Positions 1 through 8,910 of a stretch of 53,051 nucleotides of DNA are shown in pieces. Location of the stretch: contig CYKH01002075.1 of assembly GCA_001460835.1 (NCBI GenBank), positions 1 through 53,051 on the forward strand, given 5' to 3'. The translations under genes and the position numbers were made by a program. Each line of letters opens with the position of its first letter. The stretch's first letter is position 1. The notes beneath the pieces are model-generated. The model made no database searches, was not told where the DNA came from, and saw only the letters and a list, made by a program, of their open reading frames with translations. The stretch comes from Bodo saltans. Taxonomy: Eukaryota; Euglenozoa; Kinetoplastea; Eubodonida; Bodonidae.

Positions 1-320
1 GCCGGTCCCGCCGGCCGGGCCTTCGGCAGATAAGGTTTTTACCACCAAGAAGTTACAACTTTTCATACCACCAATGAGTGCTGACCGTGTTATTTCTTTA
101 CTTTACTTTTCTTGTGTTTTTGGTACTTTGAACATAGTGAGAGCAGACCCGGAAACAAGAGATAGAACAGCGCCAAAGTTCTTCCGCTGCGAGGAAGAAC
201 AAGAGTCTTCTGTGCTGTTTGATAATCCTTCGACACCCGCCGATATGCTGCCGGTCGTGTGCATTTCTTCTGGGATGACGATGGGAACAGATAGACCCAC
301 GGCGAGAGGCTTGACCACCC
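1..320. other. left-edge region without a recognised gene
   Basis: No convincing coding region is seen here. The first 30 bases are very GC-rich (repeated ccgg/ggcc blocks), unlike the AT-rich spacers elsewhere in the window. An open frame on the + strand from 74 to 469 is mostly the antisense of the Gln/Pro-rich minus frame described next and has no family features. Confidence 0.4.
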
Positions 321-704
321 TCATCCAGCCTCGACGGCGGCTTTGTAACCAGCCACGTCGGCTGTTGACGGGTCGAAAGGGGACAGAGGTGCAAAATGAT
401 GTTGTTGGGCGACTGGGAAATGTGCGAACGAGTACATCTGCGGTTGTGGTTGTTGTTGGGCCGGTGTAACCGTGAAATGTTGTGGCAGAGACTGCGGAGA
501 TTGTGCGTGAGAATGTTGTGTCGGTGCGAACTGTGCAAACTGCTGTGGCAGAGATTGTTGAGGTTGTGTCTGAGGTTGTGTTGGTGCAAACGGTGTCAAC
601 TGTTGTGGCTGCAGCTAGGCGGCGCAAAAAAGGTGCTGCTGGAATTGTGAGTTGTAAGAAAAAGGCGGATGCTGGTTTTGTGGGTTGTAACCAGAATATC
701 ATAG
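321..704 (-). pseudogene. possible relic of a Gln/Pro-rich protein C-terminus
   Basis: Read on the minus strand, about 120 codons are rich in Gln, Pro, His and Phe and end in a plausible C-terminus (ADVAGYKAAVEAG, then stop at 321-323). The frame has no ATG start. It is closed upstream by a TGA near 702 and broken once by an in-frame TAG at 615-617, yet the same Q/P-rich composition continues on both sides of that TAG. This suggests a decayed gene end or a gene with a nonsense or frameshift error. Because it points away from the + strand genes, it may mark the left arm of a divergent strand-switch region. The family is not recognised. The alternative is chance composition antisense to non-coding DNA. 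Confidence 0.33.
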
Positions 705-874
705 TCCCAAAACCCTCAAAAATCCACAAAAATAAAAACCGGAAAAGGTTCAGTAAGTTCACGAAGGTGCTCAAGAAGCAACCTTCTCCTACGTTGTCGT
801 TTTGTAGAAAGGGACATTTTTTTGTTTTTGTGTGTCACAGCTACAATTCATCAAAACGACAAAGTTGCACACCG

Positions 875-902
875 TTTCTTGTTGGTTGTTGGTTTTTTGT
901 AG
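875..902 (+). promoter_or_regulatory. pyrimidine tract and trans-splice acceptor
   Basis: A T-rich tract ends in TAG at 900-902, 11 bases before the ATG at 914. It fits a spliced-leader acceptor for the first + strand gene and supports 914 as the start rather than an upstream in-frame codon. Confidence 0.55.
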
Positions 903-913
903 TTGAGCAGAAG

Positions 914-2050
914 ATGATTGCCCGACGAGTGCAAGTTTTGTTTTTTTTGGGCTTAGTTTGTGGAGCCATTACTGTGTACCAGTATCAAGAACCAAGAGTC
1001 GACACTGTGGCCCTGCGGAGTGAAAAATCGAAAGCAGAGTACCCAAACGAGCCCCTGTACCTCGGTTACGAAAAGATTGGACTTGAGCTTCCCCTTGCTC
1101 CGCAAAAGGCACGAGGTAGACTTTCTATTGCTCTCGTCTTTTTTGGACTCGTCAAAAGCGTAAGCAGTGAACAAATTGAGGCACTGCAAGATAATATTAT
1201 TGCACCACTAAATGAAATCGGAAATGTTGAAATATTTCTTCATACATACCGAGAAGAAAGCTTCTCAAATCCTCGAAACAAGGAAAGTAGTGCGATTGAC
1301 CAACGAGGTGCCATCAAAATGATTAGAAAAGCTCTTTCTCCTCGTCCATTACGTGTTCAAATAGATGATTCATTGGAGGCGCATCGGTACTTTGGACCCA
1401 CCTTGTGGTATCTGCGACACGGTGGAGCCTGGAAGCAGCATTCACTTCTCAGCACTCATTTCTATTTGCGGCAGCAGTACAGCCTTCTCCGCGCAACAGA
1501 TATGTGGACCGGTGTGAACTACAGTTCGCTGCAAGACAGTGCAGCTCGACTTCCTTCAATTGCTTCTCGCTACAGTTGCGTAGTATATGTTCGGCCAGAC
1601 CTCCTTTTCGATTCCCCTCTTCCACGTGACGCGCTGAGGACAGTCTGCCGTCTTCCAAACGAAGGCCATCGCGACGTTGTCATCCCGTTCGTAGAATTTG
1701 GTGGATGGAACGATAGATCAGCTTTCGGCACGCCTGAGGGAATGGCCCTCTACGGTCTTCGAGGTATGAGATTGCGCGCATTCACTGAGGCAAAGCAAAT
1801 TCCTCACGCAGAATCGTACCTTGCGCGCTTCTTATGTGAAAACAACGTCACGGTGCATCTTGCCCCATGGACTGCACGCCGTATTCGTGCAAACGGACAT
1901 CTTGCCGACTTTGCTGCCCCAAAGCAGCTGAGGCGATACTTTGCGAACCAGACACAGTTGTGGGCTGAGTTTACCCGTATCGCACGCGAAGATGACCCGC
2001 TCAAAGCAAATCCTATGAACTGCATGCCCAAATCGATGTGGTCATCATGA
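914..2050 (+). CDS. glycosyltransferase-like type II membrane protein
   Basis: This is a 378-residue protein. The open frame extends upstream to 482, but that part is antisense-like low-complexity sequence lying before the splice acceptor, so ATG 914 is chosen. Residues about 5-22 form a hydrophobic signal anchor (VQVLFFLGLVCGAI), followed by a luminal domain. Seen in the domain are a beta strand typical of sugar-transferase folds (LSIALVFFGLV), a VVYVRPDLLFDSPLP segment, and a GGWNDRSAFGTPEGMALY segment. Such RPDL and NDR-type motifs occur in uncharacterised DUF-type glycosyltransferase-like proteins of protists and plants (recalled knowledge). The inference is a Golgi enzyme modifying glycoconjugates; donor and acceptor are unknown. 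The next gene's start lies 92 bases downstream. Confidence 0.6.
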   Translation: MIARRVQVLFFLGLVCGAITVYQYQEPRVDTVALRSEKSKAEYPNEPLYLGYEKIGLELPLAPQKARGRLSIALVFFGLVKSVSSEQIEALQDNIIAPLNEIGNVEIFLHTYREESFSNPRNKESSAIDQRGAIKMIRKALSPRPLRVQIDDSLEAHRYFGPTLWYLRHGGAWKQHSLLSTHFYLRQQYSLLRATDMWTGVNYSSLQDSAARLPSIASRYSCVVYVRPDLLFDSPLPRDALRTVCRLPNEGHRDVVIPFVEFGGWNDRSAFGTPEGMALYGLRGMRLRAFTEAKQIPHAESYLARFLCENNVTVHLAPWTARRIRANGHLADFAAPKQLRRYFANQTQLWAEFTRIAREDDPLKANPMNCMPKSMWSS

Positions 2051-2106
2051 GAAAATGCCTTGGCGACGACTGTTCTCCCTACCATGTTTTGCATTACAAA
2101 AAATGT

Positions 2107-2128
2107 CTGTCTCTTCTTGTTCTACAAG
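2107..2128 (+). promoter_or_regulatory. pyrimidine tract and trans-splice acceptor
   Basis: A CT-rich tract ends in AG at 2127-2128, 14 bases before the ATG at 2143. It argues against the longer reading of the next gene, which would start at 2038 inside the previous coding region. Confidence 0.6.
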
Positions 2129-2142
2129 TTCTTTTTTTTCCC

Positions 2143-4932
2143 ATGGCTCCAAAGAGTGTTGCACCTCAGAGGCAACCTCCTGTGCCCCCAACGACACATG
2201 AACCCTTCCCAACATTTTCTTCCACATTGGCCGTGTTACCCCTGTCTCCATTGCGAGAGGGCTACTATGGAAGCGTGCTATTCAATGACATCCAACCAAC
2301 ACATCTTCCTTACTTAGAAGCATCAGCCTTTGAACTCACAGGCTCTGCCCAATTGATCCGATCGCCAAACCGCGGAGTGAACCCAAGCGACATTCCTCGC
2401 CGCAGCGGCAGAGGCCTGATGGTGTATTCAGATCGCACCATGTACGAGGGAGACTGGGTTGATGATGAACGCCATGGCCATGGCATCTGTTACTTTCCTA
2501 GCGGTAACATTTACATCGGATCATTTGCTCATGGCCACATGGAGGGCCCCGGTTCCATGCTGTATCACGATGGTGATTTCTTCACGGGATCTTTTCGGCA
2601 ATCTGTGTGCCATGGGATCGGCGTCTTCTACTCAGGTGGGACAGAAGTACGAGGGGAGTGGCGAAACGGCGTGCGTGTGGCGGTACAGAAGCGACGAGGG
2701 ACATCGATGGAAGATTTTGATGCTCAGCGTCTTCACTATGAATCATTTCGAGCTGTCCTTGGGCAGTTGCATGGCCATTTTGTGTACTACTCATTGTTTG
2801 ACAACCGGTTTCAGCGCTCCACCATTAACAATCCCAGTAGTGATGGGATCAAGGAGCCACTGCGACCAGAAAGTGTGTTGCCAAAGGAATCGCTGCACCT
2901 GTCGAGTGAAGACAAAAAGACGATTCACGACACAATCCCTGCCGTTGATGTCGATCAAGAAGATGCCTCGTCAAGCGCTCCAACCTATCAATCACAACCC
3001 CAATCACCAGGCTCAACCGGCTTTGCTCCATTGTCAACCGGGAAATACGGTCGTGGCTCACATCACCATGCTTCTTTTTCAATTGATGCGGACATTGACA
3101 ATGCAAATATTCAAGCAATCGTGAACGTCAAACGCCGGCTATCGTCGCCACCCCAGTTGCCGCTTGTTGCCCCAGAGTCAACACTGTTGGACCCTCAGCG
3201 CCGTCGTTATCGAAATAAAAGTCTTGACCACACCTTCAACAGCCCAACGAAAAACACAAGTCACCCTAGAGAGCCCATTCCGCCTTTGTTCGCTACAACT
3301 AACGCAAATCACGCACAATCGATCATGGCATCACCTCACCTAACCCAACAGGCAACTGCATTCCCTCAGCCTGCGATTGGAGTGGTTCAGTTGGCCCTTG
3401 ATCACCCTCCACATCGAAGTGGAGAACTGGCATCCTTGAGGATGACAAACGCACGTGTGTTGTTCGCTAGTGCCGGACCAATGGTGAACGAGCATTTCGC
3501 ATTTGGTGAGTACGTAAGGTACGTGATTTCTTTCCTTTTGCCGGTTCTATCGATTCCGCACATTCCTTGGTGTCCCCTTATCATGACCGGCTTGGAGGTG
3601 GAACGTGAGTTTGTTGTGAGTGGTGCTGCCCTGTCACATGACTTCACTCCACCCAAAGGCGCAGTGTACGTCGCGCTCACAGGTTTCCTCGTTCACCTCG
3701 TTGCGATAATCATTGCTGGTGCAACCACGGGAAGCACCGCCTCAATCGGTAATACCGTCCAGCACATTGAGCTGATTGCACCTGCTGTGGCCTGGCTTAT
3801 TTTTGCATTTGTGTGTGCAGGATATCACGGATACTTCCGCGTTGCACACGCTTTGGAGCGCCTTGACCGCCGTCTTGCGCCCAAGTTGGCCGCCTTTGCA
3901 GCGAGTGTCATTGATGCTTCTGCGGATATCTGCGTCTTTACTTGGGATGAAGAAGGCCGAAGTAAGATTACAAATCCGCACTACAAGTATCGTTGGCTCT
4001 TTTACTCATTTATCGTTGGAAGTGCGTGCGCTTTGGCGGTTCCTGTCACACGGTCATCATTCGGGAAAGAGGCATTTCTCTCAAGCCACGATTCAGCGTC
4101 GGTTGTGGTCGCATTGTCGTTTATTGCCATGTTCTTGTTTTCCTCTGGGATAACTTTTTACGTCCTGAAGATAACTGACATGCAGCGACAAGTTACATCA
4201 CAGCTGCAAGTGCTGACAAAGCTCGCATTCTTAGGTGGCGTATCCATGACAGCACCAAGTGAACATCGAAATATAAAGTTTGATTTCGACGCCCCGCTAG
4301 ACCTCTCTGAAGTTTTCTGCGGTTTTGTAGGATGGTGGGTTCATCGAAATTTTATACTTGCAGCGAGCGCATGCTCCAACCACTTCGCACGTGCAACCAG
4401 CCTCACAGCGGTCATATTTGGACAGCTTTTGATATGCCTTGTTGTAATCGGTGATGTGGCTTACGCTGGCGCTAGCGGACAGCTACGGCTAGGAGGCCCA
4501 GGCAGTGATCAGTCTCCTGGTCAAATATATTTTACAGGTGCGCACGGGCTTGCACTTGTGTGGGTGCCCCTGGGCGGGTTTCTAGTGGTACGCTATCTTA
4601 TCGCTTGCGTGGCGACGCAGGACGAGTTAAAGGCCCATCTTAGCATCATGAATGTTGCTTCGCTTTACCACAATATTCAACCCTCTTCCAAAAGACCACC
4701 ATCAGAAGGAAACAGCAACAACAACAACACGGACAGTATCCACGATGTTGTGTGCATCGGGGGAGGTACGTTGATACGATCCTGTTGCACCACTGCAGCA
4801 GAGCACGACCCGTGTCCAACAATAGCGTCAATACCAGTCAACAACTTCGGAGTTGTTTTGCTGTCGGCTGTGTTCGTGCTGGCGTTCTCTGTACTTTGGG
4901 TTTTGTTCGCAGATGCCGTCAACAAGAATTAG
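2143..4932 (+). CDS. MORN-repeat polytopic membrane protein
   Basis: The protein has 929 residues from ATG 2143; in-frame codons back to 2038 lie before the splice acceptor and overlap the upstream gene. Residues about 89-178 hold about three to four MORN-type repeats (for example MYEGDWVDDERHGHG and YIGSFAHGHMEGPG). A polar, S/P-rich linker follows to about residue 450. From about 456 onward there are seven or eight hydrophobic segments (near 456, 506, 542, 615, 651, 751, 802 and 901), ending a few residues from the C-terminus. MORN repeats usually bind membranes or scaffold proteins; here they would sit on the cytosolic side ahead of a membrane domain that resembles no transporter I recognise. 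Function unknown: possibly an organiser or sensor in the plasma or endomembrane system. Confidence 0.8.
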   Translation: MAPKSVAPQRQPPVPPTTHEPFPTFSSTLAVLPLSPLREGYYGSVLFNDIQPTHLPYLEASAFELTGSAQLIRSPNRGVNPSDIPRRSGRGLMVYSDRTMYEGDWVDDERHGHGICYFPSGNIYIGSFAHGHMEGPGSMLYHDGDFFTGSFRQSVCHGIGVFYSGGTEVRGEWRNGVRVAVQKRRGTSMEDFDAQRLHYESFRAVLGQLHGHFVYYSLFDNRFQRSTINNPSSDGIKEPLRPESVLPKESLHLSSEDKKTIHDTIPAVDVDQEDASSSAPTYQSQPQSPGSTGFAPLSTGKYGRGSHHHASFSIDADIDNANIQAIVNVKRRLSSPPQLPLVAPESTLLDPQRRRYRNKSLDHTFNSPTKNTSHPREPIPPLFATTNANHAQSIMASPHLTQQATAFPQPAIGVVQLALDHPPHRSGELASLRMTNARVLFASAGPMVNEHFAFGEYVRYVISFLLPVLSIPHIPWCPLIMTGLEVEREFVVSGAALSHDFTPPKGAVYVALTGFLVHLVAIIIAGATTGSTASIGNTVQHIELIAPAVAWLIFAFVCAGYHGYFRVAHALERLDRRLAPKLAAFAASVIDASADICVFTWDEEGRSKITNPHYKYRWLFYSFIVGSACALAVPVTRSSFGKEAFLSSHDSASVVVALSFIAMFLFSSGITFYVLKITDMQRQVTSQLQVLTKLAFLGGVSMTAPSEHRNIKFDFDAPLDLSEVFCGFVGWWVHRNFILAASACSNHFARATSLTAVIFGQLLICLVVIGDVAYAGASGQLRLGGPGSDQSPGQIYFTGAHGLALVWVPLGGFLVVRYLIACVATQDELKAHLSIMNVASLYHNIQPSSKRPPSEGNSNNNNTDSIHDVVCIGGGTLIRSCCTTAAEHDPCPTIASIPVNNFGVVLLSAVFVLAFSVLWVLFADAVNKN

Positions 4933-5185
4933 GCATAACATCGTGCACAAAAAAAAACACAAACAAACAAAAAAAAAACCCCTCGCAAAAACCAAATTCT
5001 CTGTAACTGCTTCTGATTGATTGAACCGTGTTTTTCTTTCCACTTCTTACACTTTAGCGACGAAGCGACGAGGTTAGTTTTAGGAAACAGGCAACCAACA
5101 CGAACCTACACGAAAGAGGTTGCACTATTTATCTCACTTGTACTTTTACAAAGAACGTTCTTCTATCACCTTTTATCGTAGCTCG
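4933..5185 (+). other. intergenic spacer with A tracts and splice acceptor
   Basis: This spacer holds an A-rich stretch just after the stop, consistent with the polyadenylation zone of the upstream gene. A pyrimidine-rich segment follows, ending in TAG at 5179-5181 only four bases before ATG 5186. No ORF of note was seen. Confidence 0.5.
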
Positions 5186-6559
5186 ATGGGATTTCACGAC
5201 GAGTATGAAGTACTTGAGAAGTTAGGAGCTGGCCACTACGCAGAAGTTTTTAAGTGCAGAAGGCTCTCAGACAACGTCATGCACGCAGTAAAAGTTGTTG
5301 ACAAGAAGCGCACCACAACAAAACAGCAAGGAGACCTTTTGGGAGAGGTGTCCGTTCTGAAGCAGCTGAACCACAAGAATTGCCTGCGCTTGACTGGATT
5401 CTTTGACGAAGGGGAACACGTTTATGTTGTGCTAGAAGTCATCACCGGTGGTGAACTATTCCAGCGCATTTGCAAAGAGCGGCACTTCTCCGAAAAGACC
5501 GCTGCATTCTTCATGCACGAGGTACTGTCGGGCATCGCATACATGCACAGCCTCGGAATAGTGCACCGAGACCTCAAGCCAGAGAACATCCTGATGACCT
5601 CAACAGATGCACAAGCAAGCGTCAAAATTGTGGACTATGGATTTGCAGAAAAGACCAACGGGGATAACCTCACAAAATGCTGCGGCACACCTTTATACAT
5701 CGCACCAGAAGTGCTCAACGCCGGGCTGTTCAAGACAGGCCCACCGTATGGACTAGCGTCGGATATCTGGTCTGCAGGAGTCATTGCGTACATTTTACTT
5801 TGTGGATACCCTCCGTTCCGAGCAAAAACACAAGCAGATCAGTTCAAACGTGTTGTCGAAGCGAAGCTAGAGTTCCCAGAGAGCAAGATGTGGGGTAGTA
5901 TATCCACGGATGCGGTAGACTTCATCAAGAGAATGATTTGCGTAGATACGAAGGCTCGTGCGACTGCCAAAGAACTTCTTGAGCACAAATGGCTTAAGAC
6001 AAATGTGGACAACCCGCTGGTTGGCACTGTGCAGAGACTTTCGGAGTTTAGCGCGTTTGGTACTTGGAGACGCGGCATTTTCGGTGTGGAAGCCATCAAT
6101 CGCATTATTTACTTGAAGAGGTGCACGAAGCTCGGTGTCAAACCCAACACCGCGGTAGAGCGAATGCTGATCGAGGCCCGAGAAGCAATCACGGACATTG
6201 ACCTCAGCAAAAACTACATCGGTCCAAATGGTCTCCTCGCACTGCTTGATGTTGTGGAGCAGAACGCCAACATTGAGAGACTCATCCTTGGCAACAATGG
6301 AGCGAATAATTTAGTCGTTGAGCGACTTTGTGTGATCGCCAGGTCCCATCCGGCTCTCAAAGAAATTGTTCTTGATGACAATCCCTTTTCACACCTTGCA
6401 GGCCGTATGCTGTTGTACACCATCCAAACCAATCCAAAGATTTTGAAGCTCTCGCTGAAGGGGACGGTGTTGCAGCCACAAATGATGGCGCGAATTGCGT
6501 TGCAGCTAAACAGAAATCAAAAAGCTGCTGGCGTGCTGAATACCGCTGAGTCGGCATAG
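5186..6559 (+). CDS. CAMK-type protein kinase with C-terminal leucine-rich repeats
   Basis: The protein has 457 residues; ATG 5186 is the first ATG after the acceptor. The kinase domain runs from about residue 7 to 272: glycine loop LGAGHYAEV (13-21), ATP-binding Lys36 in HAVKV, catalytic HRDLKPEN at 127-134, a metal-binding loop reading DYG (150-152) rather than DFG, and a GTPLYIAPE activation segment. Overall it resembles Ca2+/calmodulin-dependent kinases. Residues about 335-450 form leucine-rich repeats of the ribonuclease-inhibitor type (DIDLSKNYIGPNG, RLILGNN, EIVLDDNPF). All catalytic residues are present, so activity is likely. No clear calmodulin-binding helix was identified. The LRR tail may select substrates or anchor the kinase to the cytoskeleton (inference). 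Confidence 0.88.
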   Translation: MGFHDEYEVLEKLGAGHYAEVFKCRRLSDNVMHAVKVVDKKRTTTKQQGDLLGEVSVLKQLNHKNCLRLTGFFDEGEHVYVVLEVITGGELFQRICKERHFSEKTAAFFMHEVLSGIAYMHSLGIVHRDLKPENILMTSTDAQASVKIVDYGFAEKTNGDNLTKCCGTPLYIAPEVLNAGLFKTGPPYGLASDIWSAGVIAYILLCGYPPFRAKTQADQFKRVVEAKLEFPESKMWGSISTDAVDFIKRMICVDTKARATAKELLEHKWLKTNVDNPLVGTVQRLSEFSAFGTWRRGIFGVEAINRIIYLKRCTKLGVKPNTAVERMLIEAREAITDIDLSKNYIGPNGLLALLDVVEQNANIERLILGNNGANNLVVERLCVIARSHPALKEIVLDDNPFSHLAGRMLLYTIQTNPKILKLSLKGTVLQPQMMARIALQLNRNQKAAGVLNTAESA

Positions 6560-7389
6560 AGAGTGAGGGGGGAGATACACATATCAACCACATGACTTGA
6601 TTGGGAGCGACACACACACACAAAAAAGAAAAAAAGTAGACGAACATGCAGGTGGCGACGAGAGCTCACTGATCGGACTATCCCGTGAAGAAAATCACGA
6701 GAAAGAGACCTTTTCTTTCGATTGTTCTTTTCGTTGTGATTGAAAGCGTTCAACCGCAGCACGTAGCAACAAAACGTACAAAAAACAAAACAGACACATC
6801 GACCGCCACACGTGATACGCGATGTTGTCATACTTCCTCTCTCGAGACGCCGTTGGCGCATTTTTGTGCAGCCTTTTTTTTTTGTTTGCTTGTGTGCTAC
6901 AAGAATTTTTTCTTCTTTCCAATCAGGGGGGATGTTTGCTGATGTTTTTTCACGATGTACTTTATCCACCACCCACCCCATATAGGGCCCTTTTTTTGCA
7001 AATAGCAACCCGTACACATCCTCCCTTTTACCCAAGGTACCCAAGGGCCAGAGAGCTGAGTTAGTGGGTCTCTCCATCTCTACGATGTTTTCCCCTTTCG
7101 CAAGGGACAACCTCAAATGTACTGTCTTGACACACAAACAAAAAACTCCCCAAAACCAAAACGTTCACACAACCAACACATGCAGAAACCAAAAAAAAAA
7201 CAAAAACAAAAACAAAAACAAACAAACAAAACAACACAGACACAAAAAACACCTAAAGAGTGAATTATCAAAGACATCGAACATAACTCTTTTTTTTTGC
7301 ATAAAATAATAATAATGCATGAGGCTGCCTACACGACTTCTTTTTATTTTATGGTTGAAAAAAGAGATCAAAGGAAGTAAGTGAGAGAG
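6560..7389. other. 830-bp intergenic region, no gene seen
   Basis: This spacer carries a CA repeat near 6610, several T tracts (near 6880-6910 and 6988), a CAAAA-type simple repeat around 7190-7245, and a final pyrimidine tract at 7338-7350 followed by AG at 7363-7364 that could serve the next gene. The longest frames, on both strands, are low-complexity and lack protein-like composition. It is long enough to hide a small RNA gene, but none could be recognised. Confidence 0.5.
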
Positions 7390-8700
7390 ATGAGTCGCCG
7401 CCATTGTTCAGGACATGGAGTGCCATTCTCTCCCTCAATCTCGGCATTTCTTGATGCTGCCTCTGCCCGGTATCTGTCGTTGAGCAGCCTTGTGTGGCTA
7501 ACCCCTCACGCTATGGGTGAGCTCGGTGTCTCCTTTAAGACTTCATCACCAACACCAGTGCCGCTTGGACGCAGGCATGTTGTAGCAGCGCATGATGCAA
7601 ATCGTTGCGTGATCAGCAATCACCTTTCCTCGAGTGCTCCAACTTCGTGCCAAAGAGGTGGTTATACCAGTGCCGAGGCTCAGTGCATCCTGTACAATGC
7701 TGCTGAGACGACATGGGAAGAGAGAGAACTGAGCACAGCGGCCACACGACTACCACAGCAGCAGCCATCGCCTTCTACTTTCCAGCAAGGTGCATCCGTG
7801 GAGGAGCTCAACGTGTTTGGCTGCCCATGGCCGCTGCATCTGCAGCAGTTGATTCAATCACAAATACCTCTTCCACACGGCGGAACGACATCAAATCGTT
7901 GCTGGATTTCTCCTGCCCAGTCCCATAGCCTCTGCGGAGTGCCGTGGAGTCTTGAGGAACTAGAAGAAGCCGCAGCAAAAAAGGTGGCCGTGAGAGTGCC
8001 AGTCCTAACGCGGTCGCACATGCATGCTTCTTACCTCGTGCTAATTCCTCCTTCTCAATCAGCGACTGTGGTGGTCTCTTCTGTTGATGACGGACCGACG
8101 ACGGCTGTCATCGGGCGCAAGCGGCAGATGTTGAGCGAGCTCTTCTGTGCACCGTGGGCGAGCCTCTCGTTATCCAGGAGCTGTAATGTTTATGGAGAAC
8201 CGTACGCTTTTTCTACTGCTTCTGCGCTCAAGTGCCATTGGATCCAGCAGGTGTTGCACCTACAAAAGAACCACCGTCATCATGGAAAGCAAATGGGAGA
8301 AGCCGCCGAAAGTTCCATGCAGCGCGTGTTGCGATGTGTTAATGATCCGGATCTAAGTCCTGTGCTGTTTCGTTGGGGAACCATCGAAGCACTACGTGCA
8401 GTTGGCGTTGAGCCCCTTCCTTGGGTGACACCGGCACGCATTGAGCTCGAGGGGATGTCCCCTGTGCTGCTCTACAACGTTGCGCTGACCAATATTGCAC
8501 TGGACCCGCTGTTGCTCAAAACCCACCCGCTGCTCTCCACATATCGATCAGAGGGGTTAGCGGCTTACGACAACCACCACCACCACAAGAAGTACTCAGC
8601 AGCTCATAGCAGCCTCCATTTGGTCGCCTCCGACGATGATCTCGACAACATGAAGATGATAGAGAAACTACGACAAACAGTACTTGAAAGCTACATCTGA
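7390..8700 (+). CDS. unknown protein with repeated G-x-P-W motifs
   Basis: The protein has 436 residues from ATG 7390, the first ATG after the AG at 7363-7364. No family is recognised. A short motif of the form [G/C/A]-x-P-[W/F/Y] followed by a small or polar helix recurs five times: GVPFSPSISAFL (10-21), FGCPWPLHLQQL (143-154), CGVPWSLEELEE (192-203), FCAPWASLSL (242-251) and YGEPYAFSTASAL (258-270). A His run lies near residue 395. There are no membrane segments and no clear signal peptide. The basic, Ser-rich N-terminus could be a mitochondrial presequence, but this is weak. A kinetoplastid-specific structural or RNA-binding role is possible; none is claimed. Confidence 0.75.
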   Translation: MSRRHCSGHGVPFSPSISAFLDAASARYLSLSSLVWLTPHAMGELGVSFKTSSPTPVPLGRRHVVAAHDANRCVISNHLSSSAPTSCQRGGYTSAEAQCILYNAAETTWEERELSTAATRLPQQQPSPSTFQQGASVEELNVFGCPWPLHLQQLIQSQIPLPHGGTTSNRCWISPAQSHSLCGVPWSLEELEEAAAKKVAVRVPVLTRSHMHASYLVLIPPSQSATVVVSSVDDGPTTAVIGRKRQMLSELFCAPWASLSLSRSCNVYGEPYAFSTASALKCHWIQQVLHLQKNHRHHGKQMGEAAESSMQRVLRCVNDPDLSPVLFRWGTIEALRAVGVEPLPWVTPARIELEGMSPVLLYNVALTNIALDPLLLKTHPLLSTYRSEGLAAYDNHHHHKKYSAAHSSLHLVASDDDLDNMKMIEKLRQTVLESYI

Positions 8701-8910
8701 CATCACACTGTGGTGAAATCACCACACAAAGAAAGTAACCCTTATCCCTGTTGGCGCATTAAAAAAAAAAAAAATACCCCGAAAGAACCGACCGTAACGA
8801 GACACAATTTTTCCCCCCTCCCCCCACGAAAAAATTACACTGCGTTCCTTCTTTTTTTTTTTCTTCCAGAAAAGAACTAGAACAAAAAAGAATAGATTTA
8901 GCAGTGTCGG
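8701..8910 (+). other. intergenic spacer with strong splice acceptor
   Basis: A and C tracts are followed by a 24-base pyrimidine tract (8844-8867) and AG at 8868-8869, the best acceptor candidate for the carrier gene starting at 8911. Confidence 0.55.

Noticed and set aside
2038-2142. Upstream extension of the MORN protein
   Set aside because: It precedes a good splice acceptor and overlaps the previous gene; ATG 2143 is the first after the acceptor.
6517-7137. 206-codon frame on the minus strand in the spacer after the kinase gene
   Set aside because: It contains Phe/Val/Cys and Lys runs from translated simple sequence, overlaps the kinase gene end, and shows no recognisable domain.
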